A DNA stretch of 33,938 nt from an uncultured Verrucomicrobiales bacterium (GCA_913058215.1 CAJXQE010000034.1:1-33938); one strand, 5' to 3'; shown: positions 1 through 9,332, counted from the stretch's first letter. Notes: generated from the sequence alone by a model not told the origin. Program-made: numbers and translations.

Positions 1-43
1 TCAGCCTCGGTCTCGTGGGCTCGGAGATGTGTATAAGAGACAG
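1..43 (+). other. Nextera read-2 adapter with i7 index (artifact)
   Basis: Positions 10-43 match the 34-base Illumina Nextera read-2 transposase adapter, ending in the mosaic-end AGATGTGTATAAGAGACAG. Positions 2-9 (CAGCCTCG) match the index in the i7 N710 oligo, and base 1 fits the last base of the preceding P7 sequence. None of this is genomic. Any reading frame through these bases is spurious, and the gene on the minus strand is truncated here by the assembly. The match to the adapter is from memory of the published oligos. Confidence 0.97.
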
Positions 44-1014
44 GCATGAGAATCATCCCGCGCCTTTTCAACCGAGATGGCCCCGTTTTCTTCGGCGATC
101 CGGGCCATTGCGTCTGCCTCTTCGTCTACGACTGCTTCATGGCCGTCAGTTTCAATCAACACCACGGCAGCGGCCTCTGTCGGCAAGCCTACTTTGGCGT
201 AATCTTCAACACAGCGGCAAGTCTTTCGATCTAGAAACTCGAGAGTGCAGGGAATAATCTGATTTTCAATGATCTTGGAAACTGTCCGCGCTGCAGCCTC
301 CATCGAGTCATAGGAGGCCAGAAGCGTACGCCTCGCCTGTGGGCGGGGCACCAGTTTCAAAAGCACTTTCGTGATGATTCCCAGTGTCCCCTCCGACCCA
401 ACATACAAATCTTTGAGAGAATAACCGGCCACGTCCTTCACGCATTTGGATCCCAGCCACATCACATCTCCGGACGGCGATACCACTTCCATCCCCATGA
501 CGTAGTCACGAGTCACTCCATATTTCAATCCGCGCAGCCCCCCGGAGTTATTCGCCACATTCCCCCCGATGGTCGAAATTTTCATCGAACCGGGATCCGG
601 AGGATAAAAGAGCCCGTGCGGAAGAGCGGCATCATCAATCGCTTTGGTGATCACTCCGACCTCGCAAAGAATGGTAAGATTGGCAGGATCGAGTTCGAGA
701 ATTTCATTGAGATGAACGAGGCAGAGAACAATCCCTCCTTGGACAGGAATACTCCCACCTGACAGTCCAGTTCCGGATCCACGAGTCACCACGGGAATCT
801 TCTTCTCCGCAGCGAAGCGCATCACCTCTGCAACTTTGCCAGTCTCACGGGGAAGAACGACACAAGCCGCCTTTTCTTTCATCGCCGCGGTTCCGTCGAA
901 ACCGTAAGGAATCAGATCTTCAAGAGCCGTAAGGACATTGTCATCGCCAACGATTCGGCAAAGCTCCGCAATAGTTTCAGGGCCCGTGGCGGTGGAAGAA
1001 TCGAATGAAGTCAT
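44..1014 (-). CDS. glcD: FAD-linked oxidase, glycolate oxidase GlcD type (3' end missing)
   Basis: This is a flavoprotein subunit of the glycolate/lactate dehydrogenase family, which oxidises 2-hydroxy acids such as glycolate to the 2-keto acid. About 323 residues are present. The FAD-binding PCMH domain spans roughly residues 48-230, with the diagnostic TRGSGTGLSGG at about 78-88 and PPDPGSMKISTIGGNVANNSGG at about 138-159. The start of the FAD-linked oxidase C-terminal domain follows. The family usually has 450-500 residues, so about a third is lost at the contig edge. I chose the ATG at 1014 because the protein then begins just before the conserved N-terminus. An in-frame start at 1062 would add 16 unlikely residues. 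The exact substrate is not proven, because D-lactate dehydrogenases look alike. No glcE or glcF is in view. Confidence 0.9.
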
Positions 1015-1143
1015 TTGGATAGATCTGACACAGTTTTTAACTATCACGAGACCGTTCAGCAAGGCAAGTAGCGCATTGCAATTATTGAAACTAATCCCTC
1101 CATCACGCCACGACCGAAATTAGCCATAACCCGTCGAATACAC

Positions 1144-1149
1144 TATGAT
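1144..1149 (+). promoter_or_regulatory. candidate -10 element for the PSCyt gene
   Basis: TATGAT lies 11 bases before the chosen ATG at 1161, and TAGCCA (1121-1126) sits 17 bases upstream as a 4-of-6 match to the -35 consensus. If real, the transcript would be nearly leaderless. The surrounding 146-bp divergent spacer (1015-1160) shows nothing else I can identify. This is a weak, inspection-only call. Confidence 0.2.
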
Positions 1150-1160
1150 TGGGTGTCGAG

Positions 1161-3923
1161 ATGGATTTATTCACAAAAGCCACCAAATGCTGCATTGCCC
1201 TACTGCTAACAGGGTTTGCGTCTGCATCGGCTAAAGAATCAAAGATCACATCTGAGCAAAGTGAATTTTTTGAAAAGAAGATCCGGCCCATTTTCGTGGA
1301 GAATTGCTACGAATGTCATGATTCCAACGGGAAAAAACTGAAAGGTGGTCTGGCTCTGAACAGCCCTTCCGGCATTCGGCATGGAGGTGACAGCGGACCT
1401 AAACTGACTACCGGGGATCCGGAAACAAGCCTTCTGATCGAGACGGTTCGCTACAAGGATCGCGATCTTCAGATGCCACCGAAATCACCGCTACCCGCTC
1501 AGGCGGTTAAAGATCTTGAAAAATGGATCGCGATGGGAGCTCCTGATCCAAGAACGGATGATCCGGATGCAGGGGGTGCCAAACCGGGCATTGATATCGA
1601 AAAGCGCGGTAAACACTGGTCATTCCAGCCGGTAGGAAAACCGGATGTGCCGAAGGTAAAAGAGAAACCGACGAATGCGATCGATGCATTTATTTACCGC
1701 AAGCAGGCGGAAACAAAGCTGTCACCGGCGCCTGCTTCCGATCGGCGCACCTGGATTCGACGAGCGACCTATGACTTGGTCGGCCTTCCTCCATCGATTG
1801 AAGAAATTGACAAATTTCTAGAGGATCAATCTCCAAACGCCTACGCAAAAGTAGTTGATCGACTTCTTGCCTCGCCTCAATACGGAGTTCGCTGGGGACG
1901 GCATTGGCTCGACGTTGCCCGATACTCCGACTCCAACGGACTCGACGAAAACCTGGCCTTCGGAAACGCCTGGAAATATCGCGACTATGTCATCAAGTCG
2001 ATGAACGACGACAAGCCTTTCAATGTCTTTCTGACCGAACAAATTGCGGGGGATTTGCTTCCGAATTCCGGGCAGGAACAGAAAATAGCCACCGGTTTTC
2101 TAGCCCTGGGCGCACGAGTTCTGGCAGAGAAAGACCGCGAGAAGCTGGACATGGATGTGATCGACGAACAGCTCGACACGACAGGTAAGGCCTTCATGGG
2201 CCTGACCTTGGGATGTGCCCGATGTCATGATCACAAATTCGATCCGATTTTGCAGGCGGATTACTATTCGATGGCCGCTTTTTTCAAAAGCAGCCAACCT
2301 TTTGCAGGAACCAAAACCGGAGCGATTCATCATTGGTATGAGTTCGATTTTTCCACGGAAGAAGATAAGAAAGAATTGGCAGAGTGGGATAAGAAAATCG
2401 CTGCGGCGAAAAAGAAAGCCGCCACGCCAAAAACCAAGGAGATCGTCCGGCTCCGGGGAGAGGCGCGGATCAAGGCAGTTGATTACCTGGTAGCCGCCTC
2501 CCGCTTTGATGGAATGGCTACCCTCGCTGCAATCAGCGAGGTCGCCGAATCATTGAATCTGCATCCGCGAATCCTTCATCACTGTCGGAAGCATCTGGAA
2601 TACCACATCGATGATCCTGTCTTCGCCCCCTGGTGGGATTTTTCCAAAAAGGACGATATCGACGGGATGCGGTCATTCTACGAAGACCGATTCGGGAAAT
2701 CATTTATCGCATTTGAGGAAGCGAAGAAAAAAGATGCCAAGGCTACCAAACTTGAAGACGCAGCACTAGAGCCGTTCCGCGCCGCGCTCTTCGACAATTC
2801 CGGATTTCTCGCCGTTCCCGCCAAACCCGAGCATGCATTTGATGAAGACTTTCTGGTAGAGCTTAACAAACTCAATGAAGAGGCCCGACTCGTTGAGAGC
2901 CATGCCCCCGACAAGCCTGCTGCCATGGGTGTCACAGACGCGAAGGAAATTCTAGATAAGCTGCCTATTCACATTCGCGGCAGCCACTTGAATCTGGGAG
3001 AGCCGGTTCCGCGGGCCTTTCCAGTCGTTTTCAAAAAGAACGAAGCAACCTTTCCAAAAGATAAAAGCGGCCGCCTGGAGTTGGCGAAATGGATGGCCTC
3101 CCCTGATCACCCGCTTACTTCCCGAGTGATCGTGAACCGAGTATGGCGTTGGCATTTTGGAACGGGCCTTGTTTCTTCTACTGAAAACTTCGGTCTACTT
3201 GGTGACAAACCGAGCCATCCCGAGTTGCTTGACTGGCTCACCAGCTGGTTTGTCGAAAATGGCTGGCAGTTGAAAAAGCTTCATCAACTCATTATGAGTT
3301 CGCAGACTTACCAGATGGCAGCTCTTCCTGCGGGAGAGAAAGCTTCCATCGTAGATCCTGAAAATCGACTTCTTTCAGTCTTTCCAACACGTCGACTCGA
3401 AGCCGAGCAGATCCGGGACGCCGTGCTTACCGTTTCCGGGCGTCTCGATACGGAAATCGGAGGAAAGACGATTCCACTGCGAAATCGTCAGATGGTATTC
3501 AATCACACCTCGAAAGATCACACCGACTACCTCTCTTTGAGGCGGGCTGCTTTTTTGCCGATTGTCAGGAATCATGTCTACGACTGGCTTCAGCTCTACG
3601 ATTATCCTGATCCGACAATGCCGACCGGGAATCGCAACTCCACAGTGATTGCTCCACAGGCGCTTTTGATGATGAACTCCCCTCTCGCCCTGAACAGCGC
3701 AAAGGCATTTGCTGCCCGACTCCGCGATGAGGCCGGCGAAGACCCTGAAAATCGAATTCAACTCGCCTGGGAACTTGCTTTTGGAAGGCAGGCAGTTGCC
3801 ACCGAACTGTCCACCTCCCGCCAATTCATCTCCTCTTTCGGAAGCGATGAAAAGGATCCCGAAGCCTGGGCCGCTTTTTGTCAGGGCCTGTTTGCCTCCA
3901 GCGAATTTATTCACGTCAACTGA
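1161..3923 (+). CDS. PSCyt1 / DUF1549 / DUF1553 exported cytochrome protein
   Basis: This is a secreted planctomycete-type cytochrome protein of 920 residues. Residues 1-24 are a signal peptide (MDLFTKATKC then a hydrophobic run to ASASA). The PSCyt1 domain follows with the heme motif CYECH at 49-53 and a conserved MPPKSPLP near 112. DUF1549 (PSCyt2) covers about 172-375, with RRATYDLVGLPPS and a second CxxCH, CARCH, at about 352. DUF1553 (PSD1) covers about 635-900, with SRVIVNRVWRWHFGTGLV. The family is abundant in Planctomycetota and Verrucomicrobiota and nearly always sits beside a DUF1501 gene, as here (6-bp gap). Its function is unproven; a role in extracellular carbohydrate or sulfated-polymer breakdown is commonly inferred. 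I preferred the ATG at 1161 over the in-frame TTG at 1149 because it places the signal peptide correctly. Confidence 0.93.
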   Translation: MDLFTKATKCCIALLLTGFASASAKESKITSEQSEFFEKKIRPIFVENCYECHDSNGKKLKGGLALNSPSGIRHGGDSGPKLTTGDPETSLLIETVRYKDRDLQMPPKSPLPAQAVKDLEKWIAMGAPDPRTDDPDAGGAKPGIDIEKRGKHWSFQPVGKPDVPKVKEKPTNAIDAFIYRKQAETKLSPAPASDRRTWIRRATYDLVGLPPSIEEIDKFLEDQSPNAYAKVVDRLLASPQYGVRWGRHWLDVARYSDSNGLDENLAFGNAWKYRDYVIKSMNDDKPFNVFLTEQIAGDLLPNSGQEQKIATGFLALGARVLAEKDREKLDMDVIDEQLDTTGKAFMGLTLGCARCHDHKFDPILQADYYSMAAFFKSSQPFAGTKTGAIHHWYEFDFSTEEDKKELAEWDKKIAAAKKKAATPKTKEIVRLRGEARIKAVDYLVAASRFDGMATLAAISEVAESLNLHPRILHHCRKHLEYHIDDPVFAPWWDFSKKDDIDGMRSFYEDRFGKSFIAFEEAKKKDAKATKLEDAALEPFRAALFDNSGFLAVPAKPEHAFDEDFLVELNKLNEEARLVESHAPDKPAAMGVTDAKEILDKLPIHIRGSHLNLGEPVPRAFPVVFKKNEATFPKDKSGRLELAKWMASPDHPLTSRVIVNRVWRWHFGTGLVSSTENFGLLGDKPSHPELLDWLTSWFVENGWQLKKLHQLIMSSQTYQMAALPAGEKASIVDPENRLLSVFPTRRLEAEQIRDAVLTVSGRLDTEIGGKTIPLRNRQMVFNHTSKDHTDYLSLRRAAFLPIVRNHVYDWLQLYDYPDPTMPTGNRNSTVIAPQALLMMNSPLALNSAKAFAARLRDEAGEDPENRIQLAWELAFGRQAVATELSTSRQFISSFGSDEKDPEAWAAFCQGLFASSEFIHVN

Positions 3924-3929
3924 GTCAAG

Positions 3930-5321
3930 ATGATCAACCCTATGATGCAACGCCGCCAATTGCTCGGAACCGCTGCGGTCGGTTTTGGCCAGCTTGCATT
4001 TCAGTCTATGCTGCAGGCAGAGGGCGGGATCGACGGACTGGCGGGTTCACATTTTGCGCCGAGGGCGAAGCGGGTCATTTTTCTTTTCATGAAGGGCGGG
4101 CCTTCTCATGTCGACACCTTTGATCCCAAGCCGCTGCTAACCCGGGATCACGGAAAGCCCCTTCCCTTTGATCTTCCAAGAATCACATTTGCTGAAGCGG
4201 GAAATCTTCTCAAATCGCCGTGGAAATTTCGACGCTATGGCGAAAGCGGCCTTCCGGTCTCCGACCTTTTCCCCAACGTCGCTCAATGTGTCGACGATCT
4301 TTGCATCCTGCGTTCAGTTCACGGGACCAATCCCGCGCATGGAGGAGCGGCACTGAAACTCCACACAGGTAGCGATACATTCGTCCGCCCCAGTCTTGGA
4401 TCCTGGGTAGTTTACGGACTGGGCTCCGAAAACGGAAACCTTCCTTCCTTTATGACCATTTGCCCCACCCTTGCTCACGGTGGTGTGAATAACTGGGGAT
4501 CGGCTTTCCTCCCCCAATCCTGTCAGGGCACCCCAATGGGAACCGCCAGCACTCCTTCCCTCCAGGCCAAAGTGAAACACATTCACAACCCGGAACTTTC
4601 TCCCGACCGACAAAAAAATCAGCTCGGCTTCATTCAGTCCCTCAACAAGAATTTTGCGGAATCCAATCCCGACGACGAGGCGCTCGATGCGCGGCTTAAG
4701 ACCTTCGAGCTGGCGTATAAAATGCAGACCTCTATGCCTGATGCTCAGGACCTTAGTGGCGAAACGGAAATTACGAAGAAGCTCTATGGCCTCGACAATC
4801 CTATCACCGAGGATTTCGGCCGCCAATGTCTCCTCGCCCGTCGATTCTGCGAGCGGGGCGTCCGCTTTGTCCAAGTGACCCACAGCGACACCGAGGTCCA
4901 ATGGGATCAGCATGGGAACCTTTATCAAGGCCACACCAAGAACGCGGCTGAAGTCGACAAACCCATCTCCGGATTACTTCGGGATCTAAAATCCCGCGGA
5001 CTTCTCGAAGATACTTTAGTCGTCTGGGGTGGAGAATTCGGAAGAACTCCAACTGCCCAGGGAACCAACGGACGGGATCACAACCCGCACGGATTTACCA
5101 TGTGGATGGCTGGCGGCGGCGTAAAAGGCGGCATGGCTTACGGTGCCACTGATGACTATGGCTACTACGCAGCAGAAAATAAAATGCACGTCCACGATCT
5201 GCACGCCACCATTCTTCACCTGCTGGGAATCAATCACGAGAAACTCACTTATCGTCACGCCGGCCGGGATTTCCGACTGACAGACGTTTACGGGCATGTC
5301 GCAAAAGACATTCTTGCGTGA
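3930..5321 (+). CDS. DUF1501 family protein, Tat-exported
   Basis: This 463-residue protein belongs to the DUF1501 family, whose fold is related to alkaline phosphatases and sulfatases. Near the N-terminus QRRQLLGTAAVGFGQLAF is a twin-arginine-like signal, so export in folded form is likely. Typical family segments are FLFMKGGPSHVDTFDPKP, RSVHGTNPAHGGAALKLHTG, and toward the C-terminus VVWGGEFGRTPTAQGTNGRDHNP, LHATILHLLGI and YRHAGRDFRLTDVYG. The length is normal. The gene starts 6 bp after the stop of the PSCyt gene, so the two are almost certainly co-transcribed and act in the same compartment. No clear Shine-Dalgarno precedes the ATG, which is compatible with translational coupling. The substrate is unknown. 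Confidence 0.93.
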   Translation: MINPMMQRRQLLGTAAVGFGQLAFQSMLQAEGGIDGLAGSHFAPRAKRVIFLFMKGGPSHVDTFDPKPLLTRDHGKPLPFDLPRITFAEAGNLLKSPWKFRRYGESGLPVSDLFPNVAQCVDDLCILRSVHGTNPAHGGAALKLHTGSDTFVRPSLGSWVVYGLGSENGNLPSFMTICPTLAHGGVNNWGSAFLPQSCQGTPMGTASTPSLQAKVKHIHNPELSPDRQKNQLGFIQSLNKNFAESNPDDEALDARLKTFELAYKMQTSMPDAQDLSGETEITKKLYGLDNPITEDFGRQCLLARRFCERGVRFVQVTHSDTEVQWDQHGNLYQGHTKNAAEVDKPISGLLRDLKSRGLLEDTLVVWGGEFGRTPTAQGTNGRDHNPHGFTMWMAGGGVKGGMAYGATDDYGYYAAENKMHVHDLHATILHLLGINHEKLTYRHAGRDFRLTDVYGHVAKDILA

Positions 5322-5362
5322 GCAGAGCAAAGTTCCACCTTGCCCGTGATTGATCCTTCGCT

Positions 5363-5367
5363 AAGGA
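5363..5367 (+). promoter_or_regulatory. Shine-Dalgarno of proC
   Basis: AAGGA lies six bases before the ATG at 5374, which fixes this start. Most other genes in the window have weak or no visible Shine-Dalgarno. Confidence 0.6.
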
Positions 5368-5373
5368 TGAGAC

Positions 5374-6171
5374 ATGAAACTCGGTGTCATCGGATGTGGA
5401 AAAATGGGCTCGGCTTTGCTCGGGGGAATCTTGAAGGCAAAGCTTTGCGCGCCTTCGGATATCACAGTGTTTGATGCCTACGAACCCGCAGTCGAAGGCA
5501 CCGTAAAAAAATTCGGGGTCAAGGCGGCTGCCTCAAATTCCGAAGTCGTCGAAGCCAGCGAAGTAATCCTCCTCTGCGTGAAACCACAAACCTTCGATGG
5601 CATGCTTTCGGAGATTTCCGGAACATCCGATCGACTTCTCATCTCCATTGCCGCCGGGGTGAAAATCGACACCATTGCCGGGAAGACGAACAATAAACAT
5701 CGCATCATTCGGGTTATGCCGAACACCCCTTCTCTCGTCGGCCGGGGAGCTTCCGCTATTGCACCGGGCGCACTGGCCACGCCGGAGGACATTTCACTTG
5801 CCGACAAACTGCTCAGTTCGGTTGGCTATGCCTGTCAGGTTGAGGAATCAAATATCGACGCCGTCACCGCTTTGTCGGGAAGCGGACCGGCCTACATTTT
5901 TCTAATGATCGAATCCATGGTTGCCGCAGGAATTGCCCAGGGCCTACCAGCTGAGATCGCTCACAATCTCGCTGTGGAGACCGTTGCCGGTGCCGCCGAA
6001 CTCGTCAAACAAACCGGTGAGTCCCCCTCTCAGCTTCGGGAAAATGTGACCAGCCCAAATGGAACTACCTTTGCTGCGCTCGAGTCGTTCAGGGAAAGCG
6101 ACTATTCAGCCATTGTCAGTAAAGCGCTCGATGCTGCCCGGGATCGTTCCATTGAGTTAGGAGACAGCTGA
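5374..6171 (+). CDS. proC: pyrroline-5-carboxylate reductase
   Basis: This cytosolic enzyme reduces 1-pyrroline-5-carboxylate to L-proline with NAD(P)H, the last step of proline synthesis. It has 265 residues, the usual length. The Rossmann start MKLGVIGCGKMGSALLGGIL carries the GxGxMG dinucleotide motif. The C-terminal dimerisation domain has the family signature ALSGSGPAYIFLMIESM followed by RENVTSPNGTTFAALESF. All expected regions are intact. The gene lies 52 bp after the DUF1501 gene and 67 bp before the UDP-sugar pyrophosphorylase gene, on the same strand. It may open a metabolic operon, but nothing ties its function to its neighbours. Confidence 0.96.
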   Translation: MKLGVIGCGKMGSALLGGILKAKLCAPSDITVFDAYEPAVEGTVKKFGVKAAASNSEVVEASEVILLCVKPQTFDGMLSEISGTSDRLLISIAAGVKIDTIAGKTNNKHRIIRVMPNTPSLVGRGASAIAPGALATPEDISLADKLLSSVGYACQVEESNIDAVTALSGSGPAYIFLMIESMVAAGIAQGLPAEIAHNLAVETVAGAAELVKQTGESPSQLRENVTSPNGTTFAALESFRESDYSAIVSKALDAARDRSIELGDS

Positions 6172-6238
6172 TGCGCACAAGGCCCTCTGACACTTCTTTA
6201 CCTTCCATTACAGACACTCTTCCAGGAATGCCTCAATC

Positions 6239-7663
6239 ATGAATGAACTTCAAAATCGCTTTGAATCCCGGGGACAGGGACAGGTCTTTCAGTTTTTTCA
6301 CGAGCTTTCGTCAGCCGAGCAGGAACAGCTGAGCGCTCAAGCTGCAGATATCGATCTTGATGAACTGGACCGACTCGTTGATTCGTTGGTAAAAGGAAAA
6401 GTCGAAGGAAACGATTCAATCGCCGACGAACTCAGCCCCGCAGACTTTACTCCACTCCCTGCGAACGGGGGCGACGCAGCTCTCTGGACCGAGGCCAAGG
6501 AAACGGGGGAAGAGGCTCTTCGCGCCGGACGCGTCGCCGCTTTCACCGTAGCCGGAGGTCAGGGAACCAGGCTGGGCTACGACGGGCCCAAAGGGACTTT
6601 CCCGGTGACTCCGGTTCTCAAAAAGACACTCTTCCAGGTCTTTGCCGAAAAGATTCTTGCTGCAGGAAATCACTACGGAAAGTCCATCCCCTGGTTTCTG
6701 ATGACCTCAATCAGCAATCACGAGGCGACGGTAAGTTTCTTCCGCGAAAACAATTTCTTCGGCCTCAAAGAGGAAGACGTTTCCTTTTTCAGTCAGGGCC
6801 TGATGCCGGCGGTGGATTCTGAAGGAAAGATTCTACTCGATGAAAAAGGCTCAATAGCCCTGAGTCCTGATGGTCACGGCGGCTCCCTGCGAGCATTAGT
6901 GCGGTCAGGTGCAATTTCGAAAATGGAAGAGCGCGGCATCGATATCGTCAGCTACTTTCAAGTCGACAATCCGCTTGTTCGTTGTCTGGATCCCGAATTT
7001 ATCGGATTTCATATTCTCAGAAATTCGGAGCTTTCGAGCAAAGCTCTTCCCAAGGCCTATCCGGAAGAGAAGGTCGGAGTTTTCTGTGAACAGAACGGAC
7101 AAGCCGTGGTAGTCGAATACAGCGATTTACCCGAGCGATTGTCTCAGGAAAGGGACGATGCCGGCGAACTCACTTTCCGTGGTGGCAGCATTGCTATCCA
7201 CCTCTTCGACCGCGATTTCGTGAAGAAACTTGGCTCGGGCGACAGTGAAGAGACGCGACTTCCTTTTCACAAAGCGAACAAGAAAGTCCCTTTTGTCGAT
7301 ACGGATGGACAGCGAAACGAGCCCGCCGAACCAAACGCCTGCAAGTTTGAGATGTTCGTTTTTGATGCTCTTCCATTCGCGAAAAATCCGGTAATCATCG
7401 AGACCGGGCGGGCCGATGACTTTTCTCCGGTCAAGAATGCCGAGGGCGTCGATTCCCCGGCGACATCCAAAGACGATCAACTCCGCCAGTTTGCCCGCTG
7501 GGCCGTAGCTGCAGGTATCGAAATTGAAACAGATGAGACCGGACTTCCCTCTATCACTTTCGAAATTTCCCCGGTATTCGCGGACACCTGCGAGCGATTT
7601 GTTGAAAAGTGGCAGGCCCTCAACACTAAACCGCCATTGACCGACGGGCTCGTCTTGTCTTAA
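6239..7663 (+). CDS. UDP-N-acetylglucosamine / UDP-sugar pyrophosphorylase, UDPGP (UAP1-like) family
   Basis: This nucleotidyltransferase makes a UDP-sugar from UTP and a sugar 1-phosphate. It has 474 residues. The nucleotide-binding loop GGQGTRLGYDGPKGTFPV at about 106-123 is the UDPGP family signature. Further family segments are the GHGG loop (LSPDGHGGSLRALV), the QVDNPLV segment, the EYSDL segment and the CKFEMFVFDALPFA block near residue 365. These match the UAP1 (eukaryotic UDP-GlcNAc pyrophosphorylase) branch rather than bacterial GalU or GlmU. UAP1-like proteins are known in PVC bacteria. The preferred sugar (GlcNAc-1-P, GalNAc-1-P or Glc-1-P) cannot be told from sequence alone. It is followed after 23 bp by the RidA-like gene. 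Confidence 0.9.
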   Translation: MNELQNRFESRGQGQVFQFFHELSSAEQEQLSAQAADIDLDELDRLVDSLVKGKVEGNDSIADELSPADFTPLPANGGDAALWTEAKETGEEALRAGRVAAFTVAGGQGTRLGYDGPKGTFPVTPVLKKTLFQVFAEKILAAGNHYGKSIPWFLMTSISNHEATVSFFRENNFFGLKEEDVSFFSQGLMPAVDSEGKILLDEKGSIALSPDGHGGSLRALVRSGAISKMEERGIDIVSYFQVDNPLVRCLDPEFIGFHILRNSELSSKALPKAYPEEKVGVFCEQNGQAVVVEYSDLPERLSQERDDAGELTFRGGSIAIHLFDRDFVKKLGSGDSEETRLPFHKANKKVPFVDTDGQRNEPAEPNACKFEMFVFDALPFAKNPVIIETGRADDFSPVKNAEGVDSPATSKDDQLRQFARWAVAAGIEIETDETGLPSITFEISPVFADTCERFVEKWQALNTKPPLTDGLVLS

Positions 7664-7686
7664 CTCCTGTTTGTAAAAACTGAACT

Positions 7687-8151
7687 ATGAGCGCTGAAGC
7701 AAATTTGATTGAAAAAGGAATTCAACTCCCGCCCGCGGTAAAGAAAGGGGGTGTCTACAAGCTGGTCGTCCAGACCGGAAATCTAGCCTACCTTTCCGGA
7801 CACGGCCCCTGGCAGGATGACGAGACATTTATGACCGGTCGCGTTGGAGAGGAATACGATCTGGAAGGTGCTCAAAACGCAGCGCGTCAAACTGCGCTCG
7901 CCCTTGTCTCCACCTTGAAAAACCATTACGGCTCACTCGACCGAATTTCCCGTGTCGTAAAAATGCTGGCTCTGGTGAACTGCACAGACGACTTCAAAGA
8001 ACAGCCTCAGGTAATTAACGGTGCCTCCAATTTGTTCGCCGAAGTTTTTGGAGAAGAAGCCGGCATCGGTGCTCGAAGTGCGCTGGGCACGAATACCTTG
8101 CCCGGGAATATTCCCGTAGAGATTGAATTGATCGTTGAGATCAAAGACTGA
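7687..8151 (+). CDS. RidA/YjgF family protein
   Basis: This 154-residue protein is a YjgF/YER057c/UK114 member of the variant with a longer N-terminus. RidA proteins hydrolyse reactive enamine/imine intermediates released by PLP enzymes. Seen here are LAYLSGHGPWQ, TGRVGEEYDLEGAQNAARQTALALVSTLK, VVKMLALVNCTDDFKEQP and the C-terminal RSALGTNTLPGNIPVEIELI. In the last segment the family's catalytic arginine would be the R of ARSALG. The next gene, 23 bp downstream, is a PLP enzyme acting on D-hydroxy amino acids, whose dehydratase relatives release enamines. That makes a detoxifying partnership plausible, but it is inference. Confidence 0.9.
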   Translation: MSAEANLIEKGIQLPPAVKKGGVYKLVVQTGNLAYLSGHGPWQDDETFMTGRVGEEYDLEGAQNAARQTALALVSTLKNHYGSLDRISRVVKMLALVNCTDDFKEQPQVINGASNLFAEVFGEEAGIGARSALGTNTLPGNIPVEIELIVEIKD

Positions 8152-8174
8152 TCCATCCCCTTCTTTCCACTGCT

Positions 8175-9299
8175 ATGCATAACATCACCGATCTCGAAAA
8201 TGTCCCGTCACCATCCCTGTTGCTGGTTCCCGAGCTGATTGACCGCAATATTTCTCAAATGCTGGCACTCGTTGACGGCCGGCCGGAATTACTGCGTCCT
8301 CACGTAAAGACGCACAAACTCGGTGAAATCTTGAAACGGCAGATCGAACACGGGATCGACAAGGTGAAGTGTGCAACTTTGGCCGAAATGGAGATGTCTG
8401 CCAAAGCAGGGGTCGCAGAAGCTCTCCTGGCTTATCAACCAGTCGGTCCGAATATTAAGAGAATTCTACAACTCCGTCGAAGCTATCCGGGAACACAGTT
8501 TGCAGCAGTGGCTGACAATTTAACTATTGCGTCTGCTATTTCCGCAGAAGTCGCAAGGGCTTCGGAATCTCCTTTCATTCTGTTTATCGATCTCGATTCA
8601 GGCATGCACCGCACCGGAATATCTCCGGGAACTGAATCTCTGGATTTGATAAAAATGATCAATGAGGATCCCCATCTCAGGTTCGGTGGAATCCACGCCT
8701 ATGATGGCCACATTCACCAACAGAACCTTGAGGAGAGAAAAGGTGCCTTTGAGGAAAGTCTCGCCGCAATTCATGCATTTGCTGCAAGTGTTCAGGACGC
8801 AGGAATTGAAATCCCGTTAATCGTTGCCGGCGGCTCCCCAACTTTTGAAATGCACACGAAGGTCGCCCGCGAATCCCCGATTCCCTGGGAATGTTCACCG
8901 GGAACCACTTTATTGTGGGATGCAGGATACAGTGAGAATCATCCTGACTTGCCGTTCACTCCGGCAGCCGGTCTTTTGACCCGTGTTATCAGTAAGCCAC
9001 AGGCCGGTCACCTCTGTCTTGATCTGGGGCACAAATCCGTCGCCGGAGAAAACCCGATCACCCACCGGGTGAGACTCGACGCAATTCCTGACGCGATCTT
9101 TGTCGGCCAAAGCGAAGAGCATCTCGTCATTGCCACAGAAAAGGCGGACGAATGGAATGTCGGCGACACCTTGATTGGAATCCCCTGGCACATTTGCCCG
9201 AGTCTGGCACTGCATCGGGAAGCTCATCTCATCGAGAATGATCGTCCAAGCGGTGAAGTGTGGACCATTCACGCACGAGACCGTCAGATCACGGTCTGA
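8175..9299 (+). CDS. D-threonine aldolase / D-serine dehydratase family PLP enzyme
   Basis: This fold-type III PLP enzyme has 374 residues and an alanine-racemase-like N-terminal barrel. The Schiff-base lysine lies in RPHVKTHK near residue 44-47. A C-terminal DSD1-type domain carries the metal-binding pair in PWHICPSLALH near residue 339, where H and C are the usual Zn/Mn ligands. Known members either cleave D-threonine-type 3-hydroxy amino acids to glycine plus aldehyde or dehydrate D-serine to pyruvate. Which reaction applies here is undecided. It ends a same-strand run with proC, the pyrophosphorylase gene and the ridA-like gene (gaps 67, 23 and 23 bp). It converges on the minus-strand proline-rich gene 33 bp downstream, with no obvious terminator in between. 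Confidence 0.9.
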   Translation: MHNITDLENVPSPSLLLVPELIDRNISQMLALVDGRPELLRPHVKTHKLGEILKRQIEHGIDKVKCATLAEMEMSAKAGVAEALLAYQPVGPNIKRILQLRRSYPGTQFAAVADNLTIASAISAEVARASESPFILFIDLDSGMHRTGISPGTESLDLIKMINEDPHLRFGGIHAYDGHIHQQNLEERKGAFEESLAAIHAFAASVQDAGIEIPLIVAGGSPTFEMHTKVARESPIPWECSPGTTLLWDAGYSENHPDLPFTPAAGLLTRVISKPQAGHLCLDLGHKSVAGENPITHRVRLDAIPDAIFVGQSEEHLVIATEKADEWNVGDTLIGIPWHICPSLALHREAHLIENDRPSGEVWTIHARDRQITV

Positions 9300-9332
9300 G
9301 TCTGAAGCCTTTACCGCAGCAGGCAGCGCTTC

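Noticed and set aside
15..257. Plus-strand frames at the left end beginning in adapter sequence
   Set aside because: They start inside the Nextera adapter and run antisense through the glcD-like gene; they have no independent coding signal.
3375..3959. 194-codon minus-strand frame within the PSCyt gene end
   Set aside because: Antisense to a strongly conserved domain; composition is that of a reversed coding strand.
4314..4934. 206-codon minus-strand frame
   Set aside because: Antisense to the DUF1501 gene, with no recognisable domain or start signal.
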